From positions 1 through 64,000 of the forward strand of contig JACKBS010000010.1 of NCBI GenBank assembly GCA_020634435.1: a stretch of DNA of 64,000 nt, in the 5' to 3' direction. Origin of the DNA: Ardenticatenaceae bacterium. Lineage in GTDB: Bacteria; Chloroflexota; Anaerolineae; Promineifilales; Promineifilaceae. Positions 18,395 through 26,010 of this stretch are shown in pieces. Below the pieces are notes generated by a model. It was not told the DNA's origin and searched no databases. It saw only the letters and a program-made list of their open reading frames with translations. Position 1 is the stretch's first letter; every line of letters starts with the position of its first letter. Position numbers and translations under genes: made by a program.

Positions 18395-18420
18395 AAACGC
18401 GGACATGATTGTCCGCGTTT
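18395..18420 (-). terminator. Terminator for the prenyl diphosphate synthase gene
   Basis: AAACGCGGACA (18395-18405) and TGTCCGCGTTT (18410-18420) form a perfect 11-bp stem with loop TGAT. Six A residues on the plus strand give a U-run for minus-strand transcription. Confidence 0.8.
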
Positions 18421-18427
18421 ACCATTC

Positions 18428-18456
18428 GTAGAGACGTTGCATTGCAATGTCTCTAC
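18428..18456. repeat. Palindromic repeat, family E
   Basis: GTAGAGACGTTGCA is followed directly by the mirrored arm TTGCAATGTCTCTAC, with one mismatch. It is the second copy of the palindrome at 16608. Confidence 0.85.
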
Positions 18457-18474
18457 AACCATGTTTCGTGAAGA

Positions 18475-19407
18475 TTAATTTTGCCGGTCTAGCACCATTT
18501 CGATGAGGGCTTCCATTTCGGTGCGGGCGGGGGATAGGGGGAGGCTGGCTAGAGCGTTACGGGCGCGTACGGCCGTTTCCTCAGCCTGCATCCGGGCAAT
18601 TTCCACCGCGCCAGATTCGCGCAGGTTAGCCATCATCCGGGCGACGGGATCGTCATCCATTTCGGCGACGGCTTCCTGCACGGCAATGCCGCCATTTTGG
18701 GTGGCCATTACGCCGCGATTTTGGGCGATGTCCGTGCCCACGGGTTTGCCCAACGTTTCCGGGTCGCCAATGATGTCCAGAATGTCATCCACAATTTGGA
18801 AGGTAAGACCGAGGTTGTAGGCGTAAGTAGACAGCGCTTCGACCATCTCTTCGTTGGCGTCGGCAAGCATGGCACCCATGCGGGCGACGGCTTCAAACAG
18901 GCTGGCTGTCTTGCGGCTGATGATCGTTTTGTATGTTTCGCGGTCCATGTTGCCCGCTTTGGCGGCGGCCGCTTGCAATGTTTCACCTTCTACCAGCTTC
19001 GTCGTAGCCGTGGCCATAATGACGTTGTATTCGGAGGGATAGGGACCCATCAACTCATATACTTTGGTGAAGAGGTAGTCGCCAGCCAGCAGGGCGAAGG
19101 TGCGGCCCCAGCGGGCGTGCACGGTAATTTGACCGCGACGGGTCATGCTGTGATCGTTGATGTCATCGTGAACAAGAGTGGCGGTGTGGACCATTTCGAT
19201 GGCCGCAGACATGGGGATGACGCGCGAAACGTCCTGGCCACCAGCCGCCAGATAAGCCAAAATACCTAGCTGCGGGCGCAGCCGCTTGCCGCCGGATTTA
19301 ATGATGTGCAGTCCGGCATCTTGCAGCACCTCTACGTCACTGCTAACGACGTCGCGCAGCTGTTTTTCTACGGCTTCTAATCCTTCTTGCACAATCTTTT
19401 TTACCAT
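18475..19407 (-). CDS. Polyprenyl diphosphate synthase
   Basis: 310 residues from ATG 19407. This is an all-alpha trans-prenyltransferase with both Asp-rich motifs: LVHDDINDHS (first DDxxD) and FQIVDDILDI (second). GGKRLRPQLGIL is the conserved substrate-binding start. It condenses isopentenyl diphosphate with an allylic primer, and by family would make the quinone side chain. An upstream TTG at 19434 is in frame, but AAGGT is spaced for 19407. Length is normal for the IspB/GGPPS group, and chain length cannot be read with certainty. The 282-base divergent spacer towards xpt contains a family B palindrome. Confidence 0.88.
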   Translation of the reverse strand: MVKKIVQEGLEAVEKQLRDVVSSDVEVLQDAGLHIIKSGGKRLRPQLGILAYLAAGGQDVSRVIPMSAAIEMVHTATLVHDDINDHSMTRRGQITVHARWGRTFALLAGDYLFTKVYELMGPYPSEYNVIMATATTKLVEGETLQAAAAKAGNMDRETYKTIISRKTASLFEAVARMGAMLADANEEMVEALSTYAYNLGLTFQIVDDILDIIGDPETLGKPVGTDIAQNRGVMATQNGGIAVQEAVAEMDDDPVARMMANLRESGAVEIARMQAEETAVRARNALASLPLSPARTEMEALIEMVLDRQN

Positions 19408-19646
19408 AAGATTTACCTTGTTCACAACTTTCAATTTTTTTTGAACGATGTGTTGATTATAAAATAGAGTCAGGTGAGCGTCAAGGAAATTGTGAAAATT
19501 ATCGCAACCTCTCAGGTTTAAATTGGCAACCTTTTTTCGCCTGTTCCCGATGATATAAGATATTATTCGTTTGGCAATGTGAAATACGGCCGTATCATCA
19601 TTATTATAGTCATGTGATGAGGCGGGAATTTAATAACTTACAAGCG

Positions 19647-19694
19647 ATTGGAGACTGGAGATTAGAGATTGTGCTAACTTTCAGCCTCCAATCT
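19647..19694. repeat. Palindromic spacer repeat, family B
   Basis: GATTGGAGACTGGAGATT-type units are partly mirrored by CAGCCTCCAATC. A short, decayed copy directly upstream of xpt. Confidence 0.75.
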
Positions 19695-19716
19695 TCATTT
19701 ATGAGGGAAGGCGTGA

Positions 19717-20289
19717 ATGGACGCATTAAAGCGCAGAATTGAGCAGGAAGGACAAAATTTGGGGCGGGGAATCCTCAAAATTGACAGTTTTTTGAACCAC
19801 CAGATTGATGCACAATTGATGGAGGAGATTGGCGAAGCGATAGCGGCTGAATTTGCCGCCACGCAGCCCACGCGGGTGCTTACCGCCGAAGTCAGCGGCT
19901 TGATTCCGGCGGCGATGGCGGGCAAGGCGCTGGGCAACATCCCGGTGGTGTATGCCCGCAAAAAGAAGCCCATCACCATGATGGAGCCAGTGTTTGTGGA
20001 AAATGCGCCCAGCCACACGAAGGGTGATGTGGTGTCGCTCATGGTCTCACCAGAGTTTTTGCACGCGGAAGATCGGGTGCTGATTGTGGATGATTTTTTG
20101 GCCACCGGGCGCACGATTGCCGCGCTGGCGCGCATTGTGCAGAGCAGCGGGGCCTCGTTGGTAGGCATCGCGACCGTTGTGGAAAAAACGTTTGAAGGTG
20201 GCCGCGACATGCTGGTGGATTGGGGTGTACCCATCTATGCGGCGGCGACGATTGTGGATATGTCAGACGGCCGTATCCTATTGGCGTAA
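19717..20289 (+). CDS. xpt: Xanthine phosphoribosyltransferase
   Basis: 190 residues, the usual Xpt length. It converts xanthine plus PRPP to XMP in purine salvage. The PRPP-binding loop is VLIVDDFLATGRT. VLTAEVSGLIPAAMAGKALG and YARKKKPITM are characteristic of Xpt rather than of adenine or hypoxanthine enzymes. GAGGGAAGG precedes the ATG. I see no purine riboswitch in the leader. guaA, which uses XMP, is 2 kb downstream on the same strand. Confidence 0.93.
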   Translation: MDALKRRIEQEGQNLGRGILKIDSFLNHQIDAQLMEEIGEAIAAEFAATQPTRVLTAEVSGLIPAAMAGKALGNIPVVYARKKKPITMMEPVFVENAPSHTKGDVVSLMVSPEFLHAEDRVLIVDDFLATGRTIAALARIVQSSGASLVGIATVVEKTFEGGRDMLVDWGVPIYAAATIVDMSDGRILLA

Positions 20290-20296
20290 AGTTTTG

Positions 20297-20348
20297 ATTT
20301 CCCCGGAAACTTTGTGCAATGGTGGTTGAGAACAGTTTCCGGGGAAAT
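20297..20348. repeat. Perfect 15-bp inverted repeat between xpt and the kinase-like gene
   Basis: ATTTCCCCGGAAACT (20297-20311) and AGTTTCCGGGGAAAT (20334-20348) are exact complements with a 22-base loop. There is no U-run, so it is not a classical terminator. It ends 9 bases before the next ATG and could occlude that start. Confidence 0.8.
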
Positions 20349-20357
20349 GGATAGCTC

Positions 20358-21353
20358 ATGCTAGAAAAACCAGCGATTGCGGATACGGAGATTGTGGCTT
20401 GCGTGCAAGATGCGTTTCACTTGCGGGTGCGTAGGATTGCGTTTTTACCACTGGGCGCGGATGGAAATACGGCCGTTTACCAACTCACAAGTCAAGATGA
20501 AAAACCTTACTTTCTCAAGCTCCGCAGCGGCGCGTTTGAAGAAGTTTCGGTGACCTTGCCTCACTTTTTGCATGAGCAAGGCATTCAGGAACTTATTGCC
20601 CCGCACTTAACTAAAAACGGTGCATTGTGGGCGAATGCGGGCGATTATAAGATGATGCTCTATCCGTTCATTGACGGGCATGATGCTTATGACGTGCCGC
20701 TGACGGACGCTCAGTGGCGGCAGTTTGGCGCGGCATTGAAGAAGGTGCATACGGCCGTTCTCCCCTCATCCCTCGCCGCAGCCATTCCCACAGAAACGTA
20801 CACGCCGCAATTTCGTGAGCTTGTGCAAGAGTTTATGCAGCAAATTCAGGAACGGCCGTTTACCGAGCCTGTGGCCCAAAAATTGGCTGCGTTTCTAAAT
20901 GAAAAGCGTGATGTTGTGGTGCATTTAGTTCAATACACGGAAGCGTTGGCTCAGACTGTGAAGGTACGGCCGTTACCCGACCTCCTCTGCCACAGCGATA
21001 TTCACGCCTGGAATCTGCTCATCAGCCAGGACGGCGCGCTGTACTTGGTTGATTGGGACGCGCCAATTTTGGCCCCCAAGGAGCGCGATCTCATGTTTAT
21101 TGGTGCAGGGTTGGGCGGCATTTGGCATACCCCACGTGAGCAAACGCTTTTTTACGAAGGATACGGCCGTACCGAAGTCGATCGTGACGTGCTGGCCTAC
21201 TATCGCTGCGAGCGCATCATTCAAGATATTGCCGCTTACTGTGAGCAAATTTTTCTTAGCGATGAAGGTGGGGCGGATCGAGAAGAGGCTTGGCAAAACG
21301 TGGTCTCTAACTTTTTGCCAGGCAGCACCCTTGATAAAGCGTTGGCCACATGA
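20358..21353 (+). CDS. Aminoglycoside phosphotransferase-family kinase
   Basis: 331 residues of the APH fold. LPLGADGNTAVYQL is the glycine-rich loop. LCHSDIHAWNLLISQDGALY carries the catalytic Asp and Asn, and LVDWDAP the metal-binding Asp. The sequence is closest in pattern to the APH(9)/spectinomycin-kinase and choline-kinase-like branch. The substrate could be an antibiotic, an alcohol or a sugar; resistance is not shown. The stop overlaps an ATG of the next frame. Confidence 0.75.
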   Translation: MLEKPAIADTEIVACVQDAFHLRVRRIAFLPLGADGNTAVYQLTSQDEKPYFLKLRSGAFEEVSVTLPHFLHEQGIQELIAPHLTKNGALWANAGDYKMMLYPFIDGHDAYDVPLTDAQWRQFGAALKKVHTAVLPSSLAAAIPTETYTPQFRELVQEFMQQIQERPFTEPVAQKLAAFLNEKRDVVVHLVQYTEALAQTVKVRPLPDLLCHSDIHAWNLLISQDGALYLVDWDAPILAPKERDLMFIGAGLGGIWHTPREQTLFYEGYGRTEVDRDVLAYYRCERIIQDIAAYCEQIFLSDEGGADREEAWQNVVSNFLPGSTLDKALAT

Positions 21354-21367
21354 TTTTAGGGAACCTC

Positions 21368-22348
21368 ATGGAACTTCGTTCAAGAAACGTAAAACCTATC
21401 AGTAAAACGGTCTTGTGGATCGGCTACCTTGCCGTTTTTTTCATTTTCCTGGTTGGCTGTAACCGCTCAGACTCTGCGGAATCGTGGCGAGATTTTGCTG
21501 AGCCGGATACCGATTTATCGCTTCCCACGGGTTTAGCGGTTGACTCAGTGGGGAATGTCTACGTTTTTGATTCAGGGAGTCACCGGGTGTTGAAGTTTGA
21601 CCCGGCTGGTGCACTCTTGCGGCAATGGGGCGGTGAAGGCCCTGCGGAGGGGCAGTTCAACTGCTACGAGGACAAGGGAACGATTTGTGGCCTTGCCGTT
21701 GATGGGCAGGACAATGTTTATGTGGTGGATAAAGGCAATTACCGTATTCAGAAGTTTGATGCTGACGGGAATTTTCTCTTGAGTTGGGGCAGCCAGGGGA
21801 CGGGTGATGGCCAGTTTGTCCGGCCAATTTACGTGGCGGTTGATGCGCAGGGCCACGTTTTTGTAACCGATGACCGGAATCCTGTTGTGCAGAAGTTTGA
21901 TGCCGACGGCGTGTTTTTAGGCAAGTGGGGTAGCCAGGGCGCAGCGGCTGGTCAGTTTTACCACGCCACAGGCATCGCGGTTGATTCTGAGGGCAATGTG
22001 TACATCTCGGATTATGAGAATCAGAATATCCAGAAGTTTGATAACAACGGCCGTTTCCTCCTCACCTGGAAAACCGGCACAAATGCACGAACGGGCACGC
22101 CCGAGGCCATTGCCATCGACGCCAACGATAGAATTTACGTGACTGACAGCGAGCTCAAGCAGGTGGAAATTTTTGATCAGAATGGTGAGACCTTGCAGAC
22201 GATTGCGCTGCCGGGCCTGGGCCTCTTGAATCGAATCTCCCCTTACGGGATTGCTGTTGATTTGTCCGGTAATCTCCTGGTTACCGACAGAGCAAATAAC
22301 CGGATTGTCCAATATGCAGTTCCTGTTTGGACAGAAATTACCGAGTGA
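21368..22348 (+). CDS. NHL-repeat beta-propeller lipoprotein
   Basis: 326 residues from ATG 21368, preceded by AGGGAA. An alternative ATG at 21350 overlaps the upstream stop. The lipoprotein signal ends in IFLVGC. Six repeats of the NHL type follow, for example GLAVDSVGNVYVFDSGSHRV and GIAVDSEGNVYISDYENQ. They predict a six-bladed outer-face propeller for protein or ligand binding. Confidence 0.82.
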   Translation: MELRSRNVKPISKTVLWIGYLAVFFIFLVGCNRSDSAESWRDFAEPDTDLSLPTGLAVDSVGNVYVFDSGSHRVLKFDPAGALLRQWGGEGPAEGQFNCYEDKGTICGLAVDGQDNVYVVDKGNYRIQKFDADGNFLLSWGSQGTGDGQFVRPIYVAVDAQGHVFVTDDRNPVVQKFDADGVFLGKWGSQGAAAGQFYHATGIAVDSEGNVYISDYENQNIQKFDNNGRFLLTWKTGTNARTGTPEAIAIDANDRIYVTDSELKQVEIFDQNGETLQTIALPGLGLLNRISPYGIAVDLSGNLLVTDRANNRIVQYAVPVWTEITE

Positions 22349-22374
22349 AGAAGGTGCATAGCAAAAGGAAGGGT

Positions 22375-23943
22375 ATGAAAACACACGATACGATTATTAT
22401 CCTTGATTATGGTGCGCAGTATAGCCAACTGATTGCCCGGCGCGTGCGCGAAGCAAATGTGTATAGTCGCCTGGTTTCCTGGTCCACGCCAGCGGAGGAA
22501 GTGTTGGCCTACCAACCCAAAGGATTCATCCTCAGCGGTGGGCCAAACAGCGTGTATGATGAAGGTGCACCCACGCTGCCGGATTACGTGATTGAGAGCG
22601 GATTGCCGGTGCTGGGTATTTGTTATGGCATGCAGCTTTTGGCAAAGCGGTTGGGTGGCAAAGTTGGTTACAGCCAGCATCGTGAGTATGGTCCGGCCAG
22701 TTTGCATGTGGACCATACGGATGATCCGCTGTTCCGTGGCTGGCACGTGGCGGGTGTAGAGCCACACCAGGATCAGGTGTGGATGAGCCACGGCGACAAG
22801 GTAGAAGCGTTGCCCAAAGGTTTTCGGCCGTTGGCCCATTCGGATAATTCGCCCTTTGCGGCAGCGGCGGATGCGTCGCGCGGTTATTACGCCGTGCAGT
22901 TCCACCCGGAAGTTGTGCATACGACGCAGGGTGCGCGACTGCTGAGCAACTTTGTGCACCACATTTGCGGCTGCGGCGCAGATTGGAACCCAGCTAACTT
23001 TATTGATGAACAGGTGGGGCTGATTCGGGAACAGGTGGGAAACGGCCGTGTTGTTCTTGGTTTAAGTGGTGGGGTAGATTCGGCCGTAGCGGCTGCCCTT
23101 ATCCACCGGGCGATTGGCGAGCAGCTGACCTGCATTTTTGTGGATCATGGCCTGCTGCGCCAGGGCGAAGCAGCGCAAGTTGTCGAGACATTCCAGCGTG
23201 AGCAAGGCATGAACCTGATTGCCGTCAATGCCGTCGAAGAATATTTAGATATTTTAGAGGGTGTGACCGACCCGGAGCAGAAGCGGCGCATCATTGGCGA
23301 GCGGTTCGTGCGCATTTTTGAGCGCGAGGCGAACAAGCTGGGCCAGATCGATTTTTTGGCGCAGGGCACGATTTACCCGGACGTGATCGAGAGCGCCGGT
23401 AAAGGCAAAAAGGATGCGCATGTGATCAAAACGCACCACAACGTGGGTGGCTTGCCAGATGACATGGATTTTGAGCTGGTGGAGCCGCTGCGCGAACTGT
23501 TCAAAGATGAGGTGCGCACAGTCGGTTCGGCGCTGGGCTTGCCAGACAGCATCATCTGGCGGCAGCCGTTTCCGGGGCCGGGGCTGGCGATACGCTGCCT
23601 GGGTGAGATTACCTGGGAGCGGCTTGAGCGGCTGCGCCACGCGGACGCTATTTTTGTAGAGGAGCTGCGCCACGCCGAAATGCTGCGGCTGGGCACGCAG
23701 CAGTCGTTTGCGGTGCTGCTGCCGGTGAAGAGTGTGGGGGTCATGGGCGACGGCCGTACTTACCAGGAAGTCATCGCGCTCCGAGCTGTAACTACCGAAG
23801 ATTTTATGACGGCCGATTGGGCCAGATTGCCGTACGAGCTGCTGGCCAAAGTGAGCCGTCGGATCGTGAATGAGGTGGCGGGCGTGAACCGCGTTGTGCT
23901 GGACATCACCTCCAAGCCGCCGGGGACGATTGAGTGGGAGTAG
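22375..23943 (+). CDS. guaA: GMP synthase (glutamine-hydrolysing)
   Basis: 522 residues. It aminates XMP to GMP. The N-terminal class I amidotransferase has GICYGMQLL (nucleophile Cys) and VQFHPEVVHT (His, Glu). The ATP-pyrophosphatase loop is VLGLSGGVDSAVAA. The C-terminal dimerisation domain ends VVLDITSKPPGTIEWE, the standard GuaA terminus. ATG 22375 is chosen because AGGAAGGGT precedes it; an upstream in-frame TTG at 22327 is unlikely. Complete, with no anomalies. Confidence 0.97.
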   Translation: MKTHDTIIILDYGAQYSQLIARRVREANVYSRLVSWSTPAEEVLAYQPKGFILSGGPNSVYDEGAPTLPDYVIESGLPVLGICYGMQLLAKRLGGKVGYSQHREYGPASLHVDHTDDPLFRGWHVAGVEPHQDQVWMSHGDKVEALPKGFRPLAHSDNSPFAAAADASRGYYAVQFHPEVVHTTQGARLLSNFVHHICGCGADWNPANFIDEQVGLIREQVGNGRVVLGLSGGVDSAVAAALIHRAIGEQLTCIFVDHGLLRQGEAAQVVETFQREQGMNLIAVNAVEEYLDILEGVTDPEQKRRIIGERFVRIFEREANKLGQIDFLAQGTIYPDVIESAGKGKKDAHVIKTHHNVGGLPDDMDFELVEPLRELFKDEVRTVGSALGLPDSIIWRQPFPGPGLAIRCLGEITWERLERLRHADAIFVEELRHAEMLRLGTQQSFAVLLPVKSVGVMGDGRTYQEVIALRAVTTEDFMTADWARLPYELLAKVSRRIVNEVAGVNRVVLDITSKPPGTIEWE

Positions 23944-24055
23944 TGCAACGAAACGGCCGTATTCTGCGTATGGAATCTTGTATATTTTGGCGATAAGCGT
24001 GAGCGAAAAATAAGCAATTCACGCTGTGATTTTGTAAAGTACAGGAGAGAAAATC

Positions 24056-25006
24056 ATGGATTACGGAAATCTTTTCCGACGCAGTTGGGACATTGTTTGG
24101 CAAAACAAATACCTGTTCATCTTAGGCTTTTTGGCCGCCTTAGGCGGTGGTGGGAGAGGCAATAACTTTAACTACAGCTTCCCCAATTCAAGCAGCAGCG
24201 GTAGCCCCAACATTCCGGCAGACGCCTTTGCCGAATTTAGGGATTTTTGGGCGCAATACGGCGGTATGGTTCTGGGATTGCTGTGTTTCCTCTTCATCCT
24301 TGGGATTGTATTTTGGCTGGTTCGCTTGGCAGCTCAAGGTGGCTTGATTGAATCAGTGAATCGCATTGAAGCTGGCGAAAAAATGTCCTTTGGCAAAGCA
24401 TTTTCGGCTGGCGTGGCCCGCATTTGGAGCCTTGTTGGTCTGAATTTGCTGCTGAATTTGCCATTCATTCTTGTTGGCTTAATTTTTGCTGGCATTAGCG
24501 TTTCCATCCTGGCGGCCGGTTCAAACAGCGGCATGTTTGCGGGAAATGCCAGCCCATTTTTCGGTCTGATGGCTTGTGTCGGCTTGCTTGCCTGTGTGTT
24601 GATTCCCCTCGGCATTGTGATTGCCATCATTCAACCATTTGCTCAGCGCGGGTTAATGCTAAAGCAGCTCGGCGTGGTTGAAAGTATTCGTCATGGCTGG
24701 CAAGTTGTGCGCGAAAACATCGGGGACGTTATTTTGCTAGGGGTTGCTTTCCTGATGATTGGGTTCTTGTTTGGCTTTTTGACGTTTGTGGTCACCGTTC
24801 CCCTCGCCTTTTTGGCGGCTGGACCCTTCATTCTGGATGCGATCCAGGGGAATGAGATTGCTTTTGGCGTGACCGAAGTAGCTTCGCTGGCTTTTGGTGG
24901 GATTTGCCTGGGGCTTCTGGCCGCAGCGGTCAATTCTGCTCTTACAACCTATCGTTCAGCGACGGTAACGTTGGCTTACCAGTATTTTGTGGAAAAACAA
25001 GCTTAG
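24056..25006 (+). CDS. Multi-pass membrane protein, paralogue 1
   Basis: 316 residues with about six predicted membrane helices (for example VLGLLCFLFILGIVFWLVRL and LNLLLNLPFILVGLIFAGIS) and an N-terminal DYGNLFRRSWDIVWQNKYLF. This start is typical of the uncharacterised DUF7544/glycerophosphodiesterase-membrane-domain-like family. AGGAGA precedes the ATG. It is followed after 3 bases by a second protein of the same type. The function is unknown. Confidence 0.65.
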   Translation: MDYGNLFRRSWDIVWQNKYLFILGFLAALGGGGRGNNFNYSFPNSSSSGSPNIPADAFAEFRDFWAQYGGMVLGLLCFLFILGIVFWLVRLAAQGGLIESVNRIEAGEKMSFGKAFSAGVARIWSLVGLNLLLNLPFILVGLIFAGISVSILAAGSNSGMFAGNASPFFGLMACVGLLACVLIPLGIVIAIIQPFAQRGLMLKQLGVVESIRHGWQVVRENIGDVILLGVAFLMIGFLFGFLTFVVTVPLAFLAAGPFILDAIQGNEIAFGVTEVASLAFGGICLGLLAAAVNSALTTYRSATVTLAYQYFVEKQA

Positions 25007-25009
25007 CAA

Positions 25010-25936
25010 ATGACGTCAGACCTGCTCGCTCGTTCCCTGAAGCTGCTGCGGCAGAACCAGTTTTTCATCTGGCTGGGGCTGGGAATGAGCTTGAGCAGTC
25101 TGTTTGGCACTGGCTGGCGGCTGTGGCTGGCGCAAGTTGTTGATTTCGATTTTGCGCAGCTGGCCGGTTTGCAATCAATTGAGGCACTGCTGTTTAGCAG
25201 TGAAGTGGCACAAATGCAGCAGCTCCTGATTCGGGGGCTGCTGCTTGCGTTTGGGCAGTTTGTGCTCGTTTGGCTGGTGGCGTTGTGGGCCGAGGCGGGG
25301 GTAATAACGGCCGTTACCCATCACGCTTCCCAACCCATCACTCTGCGCCAATCACTCCGCTGGGGGCGGCAGTGGTTGGGCCGCTTCCTGGCCATTGATC
25401 TGCTGGTATTTTTCCCCTGGTTTCTCATCGCGCTGCTGATGTTTTTGGTGATGATTATTCTGGCGCTGGTGCTGGTCAGCTTTGCCCGCAGCGAACCAAG
25501 CGCGGGCGCGGTCTTACTCACCACGGGTCTGGGCGTGACTTGCATGATTGGTCTGGCTGGCTTGCTGCTGCCGGTGGGTTTAGGGTCGCTTTGGTATCGG
25601 CTGCTGGCGTTTCGTGAGGCAGTGCTGCATGGGGTGGAGGGGCGTACGGCCGCTCGCCAGACCTGGCAGCGCATCCGGCAAAATTTTGGCGATGTGTTTG
25701 TCCTGATTGTGGTGCTGTGGGGTGGGCCAACGATGCTTTTGGGAATCCTCAACTTCATCACCTCGCCGCTGCTCACCTGGCTGACGTCTTTGACCACCTC
25801 AGATACAATCGCGCTGCAAACAATGTCCTGGCTGGCAGTTACGGCCGTTTCGTTACTCGCGTGGCTGTTACGCGGCATAGTCACTGCCTTTGTGGCCATT
25901 GCCTGGACGCTGGCTTACCAAAATCTAAAGGAATAA
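25010..25936 (+). CDS. Multi-pass membrane protein, paralogue 2
   Basis: 308 residues. It has the same topology and N-terminal pattern as the gene before it (LLARSLKLLRQNQFFIWLGL), with the amphipathic segment WQRIRQNFGDVFVLI matching GWQVVRENIGDVILL of its neighbour. Probably a tandem duplication whose products work together. No known catalytic motif is seen. Confidence 0.6.
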   Translation: MTSDLLARSLKLLRQNQFFIWLGLGMSLSSLFGTGWRLWLAQVVDFDFAQLAGLQSIEALLFSSEVAQMQQLLIRGLLLAFGQFVLVWLVALWAEAGVITAVTHHASQPITLRQSLRWGRQWLGRFLAIDLLVFFPWFLIALLMFLVMIILALVLVSFARSEPSAGAVLLTTGLGVTCMIGLAGLLLPVGLGSLWYRLLAFREAVLHGVEGRTAARQTWQRIRQNFGDVFVLIVVLWGGPTMLLGILNFITSPLLTWLTSLTTSDTIALQTMSWLAVTAVSLLAWLLRGIVTAFVAIAWTLAYQNLKE

Positions 25937-25999
25937 CCACAGATTTCACAGATTCCACTGATTTGTTTCTCTTATCTGTGTCATCTGTGAAATCTGTGG
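25937..25999. repeat. Palindromic spacer repeat, family G (CCACAGATTTCACAG)
   Basis: CCACAGATTTCACAG (25937-25951) is exactly mirrored by CTGTGAAATCTGTGG (25985-25999). It lies between the membrane protein stop and the start of the hydantoinase gene. Confidence 0.85.
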
Positions 26000-26010
26000 A
26001 TGAAATAACT

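Noticed and set aside
19435..19716. Purine riboswitch before xpt
   Set aside because: The leader does not contain the conserved three-way-junction bases; it holds a decayed family B palindrome.
20358..21353. Calling the APH-fold gene an antibiotic-resistance gene
   Set aside because: The fold also covers choline, homoserine and sugar kinases, and no substrate-specific residue was identified.
25717..26010. Long N-terminal extension of the hydantoinase frame
   Set aside because: It overlaps the upstream membrane protein gene and a palindromic repeat. The family starts at RLGVDTGGTFTDF, just after ATG 26011.
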